NCBI RefSeq assembly: GCF_040448675.1
Contig: NZ_CP159289.1
Coordinates: 1,674,001 to 1,738,000 of the forward strand
DNA length: 64,000 nucleotides
Direction of reading: 5' to 3'
From: Dyadobacter sp. 676
GTDB lineage: Bacteria > Bacteroidota > Bacteroidia > Cytophagales > Spirosomataceae
The notes under the pieces were generated by a model. It was not told the DNA's origin, ran no database searches, and saw nothing but the letters and a program-made list of their open reading frames with translations. The translations under genes and the position numbers were made by a program. Numbering within the stretch: position 1 is the first letter of the stretch; the number at the start of each line of letters is the position of its first letter. This document shows positions 23,454 to 32,516 of this stretch, piece by piece.

Positions 23454-26258
23454 ATGAAAAAGGCGTTCATAGCATTTTGCTTGGCCGGATGGGGTTTCAT
23501 TTCCGTTGCAGCAGCGCAGAATTTGAGCTCTCAAAAAATCCCTCTCGATCCCGGTGTAAAGACCGGAAAACTAAAAAACGGAATCACTTACTACATCAGG
23601 AAAAATGCGGAACCGAAGAACCGGGCCGAGCTCCGGCTGGCCGTAAAAGCGGGTTCGGTATTGGAAACGGATGCCCAGCAGGGGCTGGCGCATTTCATGG
23701 AGCACATGAATTTCAACGGCACGACGCATTTTCCCAAAAATGAACTCGTCAATTTCCTGCAAAAGACCGGTGTGCGCTTCGGCGCCGATCTGAATGCCTA
23801 TACCGGTTTTGACGAGACCGTTTACATGCTGCCGATACCTACAGACTCGGCGGGGCTGCTTGAGAAAGGCATCCAGGTTTTGGAAGACTGGGCGCACGGC
23901 GCATTGCTCGATCCGTCGGAAATTGAAAAAGAGCGTGGCGTGGTGCTGGAAGAGTCGCGTATGGGGCGTGGCGCGCAACAACGCATGCGCGACAAATTTC
24001 TGAAAGTGATCCTGAACAACTCGCGTTATGCGGAAAGGTTGCCGATCGGAAAAGACAGCATTCTGAAAAGTTTCAAACCCGAAACTATCAAAGCTTTTTA
24101 TCAGGATTGGTACCGCCCGGACCTGATGGCCGTAATTGCCGTAGGCGATTTCGACGTAGCGAAGGTGGAAAGCCTTATTTCCCAGAAATTTGGCTCCATT
24201 AAACCGCCCGTTAACCCTAAAAAACGTACCCGCTACGAAATTCCACTGGATGGCTCCACCAAAGTGGCGATTGTTACCGATCCCGAATACCCCCAGAACC
24301 TGATCCAGCTCATTTACAAACTACCCGACAGCCAGGAGAAAACCTTGCAGGATGTGCGGGATAATTTTGCGCAGGAACTTTACAATGCGATGATGGGACA
24401 GCGGATTCAGGAGCTTACCCAAAAGGCCGACCCGCCGTTCCTTTACGGCGTGACCGAGTATGGCGATTTCCTGGGAAACCTGGATTCCTACACTTCGATG
24501 GCCCTGGCGAAAGACGCTGCTTCCATGAAAAGGGCCTTGACCACTTTGCTGGAAGAGAATGCGCGGGTTCAGAAATTCGGATTCACACAGCCTGAACTCG
24601 ACCGCGCGAAGAAGGATTTTTATAATGGCATCGAAGAGTATTACAAAGAGAGGGACAAGACCAAATCGGCGAACCATGTGCAGGAATACCTCAACCATTT
24701 CCTTCACGACAAGCCATTTATGGGTGCCGAGGCTTATTTTGAATTCGTGAAAAAACACCTCGATGGCGTGACCCTGGCGGAAGTGAATGGCCTGGCTAAA
24801 AAATACATTAGCGACAAAAACAGGGCTGTGGTGATTATGGGTCCTGAAAAAAGCAAGGACGCATTGCCCACCGAGGCGGAAATCCGCACGTTACTGAACG
24901 AAGCGGGTAAGGACGTAACCGCCTATGTCGACGACGTGGTGGACGCTCCCCTGCTCAAAGCAGAGCCGACTCCCGGGAAAATCACAGCCGAAAAAACGCT
25001 GGAAAAACTTGGGGTGACGGAATTGACCCTTTCGAACGGCGTAAAAGTGCTTTTAAAACCTACGGATTTCAAAAACGATGAAATCCTGATCAAGGCAACG
25101 GCGAAAGGTGGCTATTCCCTCTTTCCAGGTGAACGCGAAACAGGCATTTTCACGAGTTATCTCGTTCAGTCGGGCGGTGTGGGGCCTTACAACCAGACGC
25201 AGCTGCAAAAGTACCTGGCGGGTAAAACAGCCAGTGCCGGCCCATATTTGAGCGAACTTACTGAGGGAGTTGGGGGAAACACCAACCCTAAGGATCTCGA
25301 AACGACATTGCAGCTTATATACGCTTATTTCACGGAGCCCCGCAAAGATGCCGATGTGGTGGCGGGCATTCTCGCCAACCAGAGGGCCTACCTTGAAAAT
25401 ATGCAAAAAACCCTGACTCCGGAGAAAGTGTTTTCCGACTCGCTGAATGCCGTGCTTACGAGCCACAATCCGAAACGCCAACCGCTGAAACCGGAGAGCA
25501 TTGATAAAGTAAGCCTCGACCGTGCATTTGAAATTTACAAAAACCGCTTTGCCGATGCTTCGGATTTCGTTTTCACGATCGTGGGCGCGTTCAAGCCGGA
25601 GGCGATTAAGCCATTGATCGAAAAATACCTCGGCAGCCTGCCGTCGACAGACCGCGACGATACTTTTAACCATCCGAATATTTTCCCGCCAAAGGGGCGT
25701 ATCGAAAAGGTGGTTTATAAAGGCCTCGAACCCAAAAGCAGGGTAACGTTGGTTTCGAGCGGGGAATACGACTACAACCCGGAAAACAATATCCAGATCG
25801 AGGCATTGCAGGAGATTTTGCAAATCAAACTAATCGAATCGCTGCGTGAGGAAGAGAGTGGCGTGTACGGTGTAAGCGTTTCCGAGGGCACCGATAAATT
25901 CCCGACCGGCCATTACCGGTTCTCCATTGGCTTCGGCTGTGCTCCCGAGAATGTGGACAAACTGGTGAAAAGGGCGCAGGAAGAAATCAACAAGATCAAA
26001 ACTAACGGAGCGGACCCCAAGGATATCGAGAAATTTGTAGCGGAAACGCAGCGCAAAACGGAAACCGCACTCAAAACGAACGGTTTTTGGCTCGACTACC
26101 TGGACGACAACACATTCCTCGGCGACGATCTGAATGAAATATTCGAACAGGACCGGTTACTCAAATCGGTGACTGTAGCGAGCACCAAAGCTGCGGCACA
26201 GAAATACTTCAATGACGACAATTTCATCAAAGTGGTGCTGATGCCTGAGAAAAAATAG
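23454..26258 (+). CDS. M16-family zinc peptidase, periplasmic, two-domain
   Basis: A 934-residue pitrilysin-type protease with a Sec signal peptide (MKKAFIAFCLAGWGFISVAAAQ). The inverted zinc motif HxxEH is H80-F-M-E-H84, and the distal zinc ligand lies in the segment EKERGVVLEESRMG. The C-terminal half is a second M16 domain without the zinc motif, as in the long clamshell members. It should act in the periplasm on peptides. It has its own transcript, between terminators at 23329 and 26272. Length and start are normal for the family. Confidence 0.92.
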   Translation: MKKAFIAFCLAGWGFISVAAAQNLSSQKIPLDPGVKTGKLKNGITYYIRKNAEPKNRAELRLAVKAGSVLETDAQQGLAHFMEHMNFNGTTHFPKNELVNFLQKTGVRFGADLNAYTGFDETVYMLPIPTDSAGLLEKGIQVLEDWAHGALLDPSEIEKERGVVLEESRMGRGAQQRMRDKFLKVILNNSRYAERLPIGKDSILKSFKPETIKAFYQDWYRPDLMAVIAVGDFDVAKVESLISQKFGSIKPPVNPKKRTRYEIPLDGSTKVAIVTDPEYPQNLIQLIYKLPDSQEKTLQDVRDNFAQELYNAMMGQRIQELTQKADPPFLYGVTEYGDFLGNLDSYTSMALAKDAASMKRALTTLLEENARVQKFGFTQPELDRAKKDFYNGIEEYYKERDKTKSANHVQEYLNHFLHDKPFMGAEAYFEFVKKHLDGVTLAEVNGLAKKYISDKNRAVVIMGPEKSKDALPTEAEIRTLLNEAGKDVTAYVDDVVDAPLLKAEPTPGKITAEKTLEKLGVTELTLSNGVKVLLKPTDFKNDEILIKATAKGGYSLFPGERETGIFTSYLVQSGGVGPYNQTQLQKYLAGKTASAGPYLSELTEGVGGNTNPKDLETTLQLIYAYFTEPRKDADVVAGILANQRAYLENMQKTLTPEKVFSDSLNAVLTSHNPKRQPLKPESIDKVSLDRAFEIYKNRFADASDFVFTIVGAFKPEAIKPLIEKYLGSLPSTDRDDTFNHPNIFPPKGRIEKVVYKGLEPKSRVTLVSSGEYDYNPENNIQIEALQEILQIKLIESLREEESGVYGVSVSEGTDKFPTGHYRFSIGFGCAPENVDKLVKRAQEEINKIKTNGADPKDIEKFVAETQRKTETALKTNGFWLDYLDDNTFLGDDLNEIFEQDRLLKSVTVASTKAAAQKYFNDDNFIKVVLMPEKK

Positions 26259-26271
26259 CTGCTCCGGGCAC

Positions 26272-26308
26272 AAAAATGCCGGCTCCGTACCCCGGAACCG
26301 GCATTTTT
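26272..26308. terminator. Bidirectional terminator between M16 and DUF3820 genes
   Basis: AAAAATGCCGG and CCGGCATTTTT form a perfect outer stem with an inner TCCG/CGGA stem. A and T runs on both sides allow it to stop the two converging transcripts. Confidence 0.88.
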
Positions 26309-26311
26309 GTT

Positions 26312-26551
26312 TTAGGCCACCTTCCGTAACCCCTGAATCAGGAATTCGAGGCCGTTCATCTTGATTTCCAGCATGGTACCCAGCAGCATACCCAGCTTGC
26401 CGGATGGAAACCCTTCGCGGTAGAACCACTCGAGGTAGGAAACGGGCAAGTCTGCTATGACATGGTCCTTGTATTTGCCGAAAGGCATTTTGTAGTTGAT
26501 CAGATCTTTGAGGATCTCGCTGTTCGGATGTGTTAACTCTTGCATACTCAA
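26312..26551 (-). CDS. DUF3820 family protein
   Basis: A 79-residue soluble protein with the family core MPFGKYKDHVIADLPVSYLEWF and FPSGKLGMLL. Function is unknown; the family has been linked loosely to quorum-sensing-controlled genes and resembles small exonuclease-associated domains. It starts 7 bp after the pncB stop codon in the same direction, so the two are cotranscribed. The start could also be Met3. Confidence 0.82.
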   Translation of the reverse strand: MSMQELTHPNSEILKDLINYKMPFGKYKDHVIADLPVSYLEWFYREGFPSGKLGMLLGTMLEIKMNGLEFLIQGLRKVA

Positions 26552-26558
26552 TTGCTTT

Positions 26559-28028
26559 TCACGCCTCGTTGCCGGCGCGAAGTTTAAAAATCAGGTTGGT
26601 TTTTAAATCAAACAAATCTTTTTCAAGGCCTACCGGATAGGTATGCGGGTTTACAAATCGTTTTATTCCCTTATAAAAATGTGCCAGCTGATCCTGCACG
26701 CGCTGCCGCGTCTCATGTACGGAAGGCAATTTGTAGATCAACTGACCCTTCGCAAAAACGGGGACGAGCAAATCCTCGTAAGGCACCGACTCGTCGAACG
26801 AACGATTTTTAGTAAAGTCGTATGGGTCTACCATCGTGGCTTTCCCGATCAGCGGCGTTTCGGTATTAAATATCATATCCGAAACGAAACCATTTGAATC
26901 CCTGAACCTTCTCACCTGTTGAATGCCTGGTGTCGAAACCTTGATCGCCTGTTCCGACAACTTCAGTTTGTAGTCCCATTCCCCGGACTCGGTGCGGATT
27001 GCGGCCAGCTTGAAAACCCCACCCAACGCAGGCTGGTCATAGGCCGTAACGAGTTTGGTACCGATCCCCCATACATTTATTTTCGCGCCCTGAATTTTCA
27101 AGCTGTCCATAATGTACTCATCGAGGTCGTTACTGGCCACGATATTCGTTTTTTCGAAGCCCGCTTCGTCCAATATTTTCCTCGCTTCGATACTCAGGTA
27201 GGCCAAATCGCCGGAGTCGAGACGGATACCGCCCAGGTCGTGACCGCCGGCGCGCAGCTGTTTTCCTACCTCCACCGCGTGCCGGACGCCATTCAGGGAG
27301 TCGTAGGTATCCACCAGCAAAGTCACATTGTTAGGCATGTGCTTCGCGTAAGTTTCGAAAGCCTCCAGTTCGCTGTCGAACGACATTACCCAGCTGTGGG
27401 CATGGGTACCTTTCACCGGAATATCGTAAAATTTCCCCGCAAGGACATTGGAAGTAGCGTCGAACCCGCCGATATAGGCTGCCCGGCTGGCTGTTACACC
27501 ACCATCGGGTCCCTGTGCGCGACGCAGGCCGAATTCTAGCAATACATCATCTTTTGCGACGAGCCTCATCCGCGCCGCTTTGGTGGCAATTAGCGATTGA
27601 AAGTTGATCAGGTTGAGCAATGGCGTTTCCAGCAGCTGGCATTGCAAAATCGGCCCCTGAATACGGAGAAGCGGTTCATTGGGAAAAACAACAGTACCTT
27701 CCGGAATGGCGTCGATACTGCAATGCAGTTCCAGCTTCCTCAAATATTCGAGAAAACCGTCATCGAAAAGCTTGTTACCATCGCTGCCCGTGAGCGAGCC
27801 GATATAGGCCAGGTCTTCCTCATTGAAACGGTAATCCTGCAAATATTCGATGACGCTGCAAAGCCCGGCCGCGACCGTAAACCCACCCGCGAAAGGATGT
27901 TTTCTGAAATAAAGGTTAAAAACCGCTTCCTGCTCCGCTTTGCCCGATTTCCAATAGCCGTAAGCCATGGTAAGCTGGTAAAGATCGGTAAGAAGGCTCA
28001 TTGAAGTATCGTAAAGCTGGTTGATCAT
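26559..28028 (-). CDS. pncB: Nicotinate phosphoribosyltransferase
   Basis: A 489-residue enzyme of the NAD salvage pathway that makes nicotinate mononucleotide from nicotinate and PRPP. Recognised from the start (LLTDLYQLTMAYGYWKSGK), LEFGLRRAQGPDGG, the segment GTHAHSWVMSF that carries the phosphorylated histidine, VDTYDSL and GIRLDSGDLAYLS. Length fits the family's long form. It is followed by the DUF3820 gene after 7 bp. The cell location is the cytoplasm. Confidence 0.93.
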   Translation of the reverse strand: MINQLYDTSMSLLTDLYQLTMAYGYWKSGKAEQEAVFNLYFRKHPFAGGFTVAAGLCSVIEYLQDYRFNEEDLAYIGSLTGSDGNKLFDDGFLEYLRKLELHCSIDAIPEGTVVFPNEPLLRIQGPILQCQLLETPLLNLINFQSLIATKAARMRLVAKDDVLLEFGLRRAQGPDGGVTASRAAYIGGFDATSNVLAGKFYDIPVKGTHAHSWVMSFDSELEAFETYAKHMPNNVTLLVDTYDSLNGVRHAVEVGKQLRAGGHDLGGIRLDSGDLAYLSIEARKILDEAGFEKTNIVASNDLDEYIMDSLKIQGAKINVWGIGTKLVTAYDQPALGGVFKLAAIRTESGEWDYKLKLSEQAIKVSTPGIQQVRRFRDSNGFVSDMIFNTETPLIGKATMVDPYDFTKNRSFDESVPYEDLLVPVFAKGQLIYKLPSVHETRQRVQDQLAHFYKGIKRFVNPHTYPVGLEKDLFDLKTNLIFKLRAGNEA

Positions 28029-28196
28029 TTCGCTTCGATTGGTGTCTTAAAGCCGTCTAGTTACTAAATAATGGGCATTTTAGCTACCAATACCGATTTT
28101 GCAGCATAATCATTGACCCAATGGCGAATGCATTTTGGCCGCCTCCCGCTATGGCCCTGCTGCATTGTGCTGACTAACAGCCGTTCATACCAACAA

Positions 28197-28230
28197 AACG
28201 GGGGCTGCTTTGAGAAGAACAGCCCCCGTT
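28197..28230 (-). terminator. Terminator after glyS
   Basis: AACGGGGGCTG and CAGCCCCCGTT form a perfect 11-bp stem with a 12-nt loop, about 20 bp after the glyS stop. On the minus strand a short TTTTG follows. Confidence 0.8.
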
Positions 28231-28249
28231 CAATATATTAGCCGGTCGG

Positions 28250-29734
28250 TTAAATCGCTTCGAGAATGCGCTCGATCGCTACCTGATAACCAATTTTATC
28301 TTTCAATTCGCTGATATGGACGCGTTCCTGTTCCATCGAGTCGCGGTGGCGGATCGTGACGGTGTCGTCTTCCATTGTCTGGTAATCCACCGCGATGCAG
28401 AACGGCGTTCCGATCAGGTCCTGGCGGGTATACCGCTTGCCGATCGCCGCATTGTCGTCATAAACCGTGCGGAAAGAGGATTTCAGCGAGTTCGCCAGCG
28501 CCTGCGCTTTTTCTGCCAAACCATCCTTTTTCACCAAGGGCAATACCGCCGCTTTGAATGGCGCCAATGCGGGGTGCAGTTTCAGCAAAGTGCGCTCTTT
28601 GGCATTCTCCCCTTCCCCAGCCGTTTCTACAGTGTAGGCATTGCAAAATGCGGCCAGGAACAACCGGTCGGCGCCTACGGATGTTTCTACCACGTAAGGA
28701 ATGTAATTACCATAAGGCTTGCCATTCTCGTCCAGATCCGCATCGAAATACTGTTGCTTCTTCTTCGAAAGCTCCTGGTGGTTGCGCAGGTCGAAATCGG
28801 TGCGCGAGTGGATACCTTCGATCTCGCGGAAACCGAATGGAAATTCGAACTCGATGTCGACAGCAGCATTGGCATAATGCGCTAGTTTTTCATGATCGTG
28901 GAATTTCAGCTTCTCAGCCGGCAAACCGATCGCCTTGTGAAACTTCATCCGGGCTTCCTTCCATTTGGCATACCAATCCATTTCGGTGCCAGGGCGTACG
29001 AAAAACTGCATTTCCATTTGCTCAAACTCACGCATACGGAATGTAAACTGACGTGCCACGATTTCGTTACGAAACGCCTTGCCGATCTGTGCGATGCCGA
29101 AAGGCACCTTCATACGGCCGCTTTTCTGCACATTCAAAAAGTTCACAAAAATACCCTGCGCGGTTTCCGGTCGGAGGTAGATCATATTGGCTTCCTCAGC
29201 TACCGATCCCACCTGTGTGCTGAACATCAGGTTGAACTGACGGACCTCGGTCCAGTTGGCTGTACCCGACACCGGGCATTTGATATCTTCCGCAATGATC
29301 AGTTCGCGAACGCCGTTCAAATCTTCCGCACTGAGCAAACGGCCCATTTCAGCCAGCAACGCTTTGGCTTTTTCGGGATGGCCTTCTTTTTCATATTGTT
29401 CCGCTTTGCCTTCCAGCAGCTGGTCGGCGCGGTAACGTTTTTTCGAGTCTTTGTTGTCGATCATCGGGTCGTTGAACCCATCGACGTGGCCCGATGCCTT
29501 CCAGGTGAGCGGATGCATGAAAATCGCCGCGTCGATACCGACGATATTGTCGTGCAGTTGCGTCATGGCCTTCCACCAGGCGGTTTTGAGGTTGTTTTTC
29601 AATTCGACGCCGTTCTGGCCATAATCGTAAACGGCTTGTAATCCATCATATATTTCGGAAGAAGGGAACACGAAACCGTATTCCTTCGCGTGCCCAACAA
29701 TGTCTTGCAGAGAGGTAGCAGGTGCCTGGCTCAT
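28250..29734 (-). CDS. glyS: Glycyl-tRNA synthetase (class II, dimeric type)
   Basis: A 494-residue class II synthetase of the single-chain homodimeric kind. It is recognised from GFVFPSSEIYDGLQAVYDYG at the start, MIYLRPETAQGIFVNF and GIAQIGKAFRNEI (motif 2 region), EFEQMEMQFFV, and VVETSVGADRLFLA (motif 3). The C-terminal anticodon-binding domain includes KRYTRQDLIGTPFCIAVDYQT. It charges tRNA-Gly in the cytoplasm. It is a single-gene unit with a terminator just downstream. Confidence 0.96.
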   Translation of the reverse strand: MSQAPATSLQDIVGHAKEYGFVFPSSEIYDGLQAVYDYGQNGVELKNNLKTAWWKAMTQLHDNIVGIDAAIFMHPLTWKASGHVDGFNDPMIDNKDSKKRYRADQLLEGKAEQYEKEGHPEKAKALLAEMGRLLSAEDLNGVRELIIAEDIKCPVSGTANWTEVRQFNLMFSTQVGSVAEEANMIYLRPETAQGIFVNFLNVQKSGRMKVPFGIAQIGKAFRNEIVARQFTFRMREFEQMEMQFFVRPGTEMDWYAKWKEARMKFHKAIGLPAEKLKFHDHEKLAHYANAAVDIEFEFPFGFREIEGIHSRTDFDLRNHQELSKKKQQYFDADLDENGKPYGNYIPYVVETSVGADRLFLAAFCNAYTVETAGEGENAKERTLLKLHPALAPFKAAVLPLVKKDGLAEKAQALANSLKSSFRTVYDDNAAIGKRYTRQDLIGTPFCIAVDYQTMEDDTVTIRHRDSMEQERVHISELKDKIGYQVAIERILEAI

Positions 29735-30010
29735 TCTATTTGTTTAAAATCAATAAGAAAAAAGACTATTAAATCCATCAAAATCATGAATTTGGCAAAA
29801 TTAGGGATTTTGACGGCATTGCCTATCCATCCGCCGGCCGAAATCCCGTCTTAATTTTTTGTAAACCGGCGTACGTCGCTGAACAGGGATGTCCGGTAGT
29901 GAACAATCCTACCCGTATAAACCTTCATAATACACTACTAATCAGCCCATAATAGCACTGGCATATAATTTACTCGTTTAATGGTGCTGACTAACAAACC
30001 GGCTTCCCCC

Positions 30011-32408
30011 ATGCTACTTAACTACCTCAAAATATCCATCCGAAACTTCCGTAAACAACGGTTGTTCAGCGGACTCAACATCCTGGGGCTCGGGATCGGC
30101 ATCGCCGCCGTGTGGCTCATGTTGCTCTACGTGGCCGACGAGGTCAGTTACGACGGCTTCCACGCCAAAGCGGACCGTATTTTCCGGGTTACGCAGGAAG
30201 CACGATGGGCTACCGGCAGTTTCAAACTTGCCCCGACGTCGGCACCGTTTGCGCAGGCATTGCGGAATGAATATCCTGAAATCGAAAAGACCGTCCGGAT
30301 CAGCGCCGAAGGTGGCGGCAGGATCCGGTTCGGTGAAAAAACAGATCGACGCGAATGACATTTACTTCGCGGACGCATCCGTTTTTGACATATTCTCCTA
30401 CCCATTTATTTACGGGAACCCTGCTACCGCGCTCCGCGAACCACAAAAAATCGTTTTAACCAAAACACTCGCCATCCGGATTTTCGGCGATGCGTCGAAG
30501 GCAATGGGTCAAACCGTATTTTTTTCCAACAATTTCCCCAACACCGTAACGGGCGTCATGGAAGACGCCCCGGCCAACTCTCACTTGAATTTCAGCGCAT
30601 TGCGCTCGTTACCGGCCGGTTACGCCGGCGGTTGGCAGGACGGGGATATTTACACCTATCTGCTTTTGAGAAAAGGGGCGGACGCAAGGAAACTCGAAGC
30701 CAAATTCCCGGCATTTTATGCCAAATACCTGCAAAAACAAATGGGAAATGCCGATTACCATATGGGATTGCAGCCGCTGACTTCCATTCATCTGCACTCG
30801 CATCTGGACTATGAAATCAGTGCGAACGGGAATATCCATACGGTTTATATTTTCTCGGCCATTGCCCTGCTTATCCTGATCATCGCCTGTATCAATTATA
30901 TGAACCTGTACACCGCCCGCTCGCTCAAACGCGTGCGCGAGGTCGGCGTGCGCAAGGCAATCGGCTCCCGGCGATTCCAGCTCGTGGGACAGTTTTTGAC
31001 AGAATCGATCCTGATGACCGGTCTGGCCGGGTTGGCGGGTTTTCTTTTGGCCAAATCTGCATTGCCGCTTTTCAATCAACTGGCAGAAAAAACATTGAGC
31101 ATCGACTTTCAAAACAATGAATTATTAACATGGGGCGTTGCAGGCGTTTTTCTGCTTCTGATCGGCCTGCTTAGCGGGCTGTACCCCGCATTGATGCTCT
31201 CCGGCTACCGACCGGTGATTGCCTTGAAGGGACAACCGGGAGAGCAATCGGGCGGAGTTGGTTTCAGGCAATCGCTGGTGGTGTTCCAGTTTGCGGCTAC
31301 GGTAGCGATGATCGCCTGTTCGGGAATTGTGTACAAACAAATCAGGTATGTGAACCATAAAGATTTGGGTTTTAACAAAAAGCAGGTGTTGACTTTCCAT
31401 ATCGACAAAAACGAAGTGCGGAGCCAGGTGGGCGCATTGAAGGAAAAGTTGGAACAAAATCCGGCGATCGAAAGCGCCGCGGCTGCCAGTAACCCCATCG
31501 GCAACAACAGCATTGGGTCTACTGCATTGTTTATCGAAACCAATAGCGGCGAAATACCTTCTACCCCGCAGATTACGCAACGGTTCATGGCCGATGCGGA
31601 CTACCTGCGCACGATGGAGATCAAGCTCCTGAACGGCCGCGATTTTAGCAAAAATTCCCCCGCAGACCTCTCCGGTGCGGTACTCGTGAACGAAGCGCTG
31701 GTAAGGAAACAGGGCTGGACAAATCCGATCGGGAAAAGAATGCGATTCCCGGCCGATAGCGGCGGTAATACATCCGAGCTGACCGTCGCGGGCGTAACAA
31801 ACGACTTTCACATTTATTCCCTGCAACACAAAATCGAGCCGCTGGTGATCCGGTTCGCCCCACCGTCGGAGCAGGATAATATGTATGTCCGTATTAACCC
31901 TGCAAAAACGGCCGAGGCACTGGCCTACATTCGGCGGATTTATAAGACATTCGATCCCGAAGCTACTCCGGAATTTCATTTCCTGGACGAGAATTTTGCT
32001 AAACAATACCGGGCCGAGCAACGGCAAGGTAATGTATTACTGGCCTTTGCCGTGCTGGCGGTGAGCATCGCCTGCCTGGGACTGTTCGGGCTTGCGGCAT
32101 TCGCGGCCGAAGCGCGCACGAAGGAGATAGGCGTACGCAAAGTGCTCGGCGCCAGTGTGCAGGACGTCGTACTTATGCTTTCCCTTGATTTTGTAAAACT
32201 CGTACTGATCGCCATCGTCATAGGGACTCCCGTGGCCGCGTATGCAATGGACAAATGGCTTCAGAACTTCGAGTACCGCGAAACGCTGTCCTGGTGGGTA
32301 TTCGCGCTGTCCGGCATTATCGCCATCGTAATCGCACTGGCGACGGTAAGCTCACAAGCATTGAAATCGGCGCTGACGAACCCTGTTAAAGCTTTGAGAA
32401 CGGAGTAG
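30011..32408 (+). CDS. MacB/FtsX-type ABC permease, apparent frameshift
   Basis: An approximately 800-residue permease of the FtsX/MacB type: N-terminal membrane helix, MacB-like periplasmic domain, three helices, then a second such unit. The start is ATG 30011 (MLLNYLKISIRNFRKQR). The first 109 residues are in one frame, ending near RIRFGEK; the rest (QIDANDIYFADASVF onward) continues in another. The junction is a run of six A at 30336-30341; one A fewer restores the typical family sequence. The C-terminus (TKEIGVRKVLGAS) is intact. Such permeases work with a LolD/MacB-type ATPase; one is encoded at 41038. It is followed by a second permease of the same type. Confidence 0.85.
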
Positions 32409-32516
32409 AGGAGGAAGAAATGGAAACCTTTCCTTCCTCCATCCTTCGCTGTTAAAAAAAGTTAAACTAACCACTACTGATAATCAGCATTTTGATAATC
32501 TGCATAGTTTTGAAAT

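Noticed and set aside
25053..25823. Minus-strand reading of 256 codons opposite the M16 protease
   Set aside because: Antisense shadow of a clear metalloprotease.
28892..29641. Plus-strand reading of 249 codons opposite glyS
   Set aside because: Antisense shadow of glycyl-tRNA synthetase; His/Phe-rich composition without recognisable motifs.
31125..32027. Minus-strand reading of 300 codons opposite the FtsX permease
   Set aside because: Antisense shadow; no motif and no promoter or start context.
32410..32440. GGAGGAAG...CTTCCTCC hairpin after the first FtsX permease as a terminator
   Set aside because: The stem has mismatches and no U tract follows; it may only be a weak structure.
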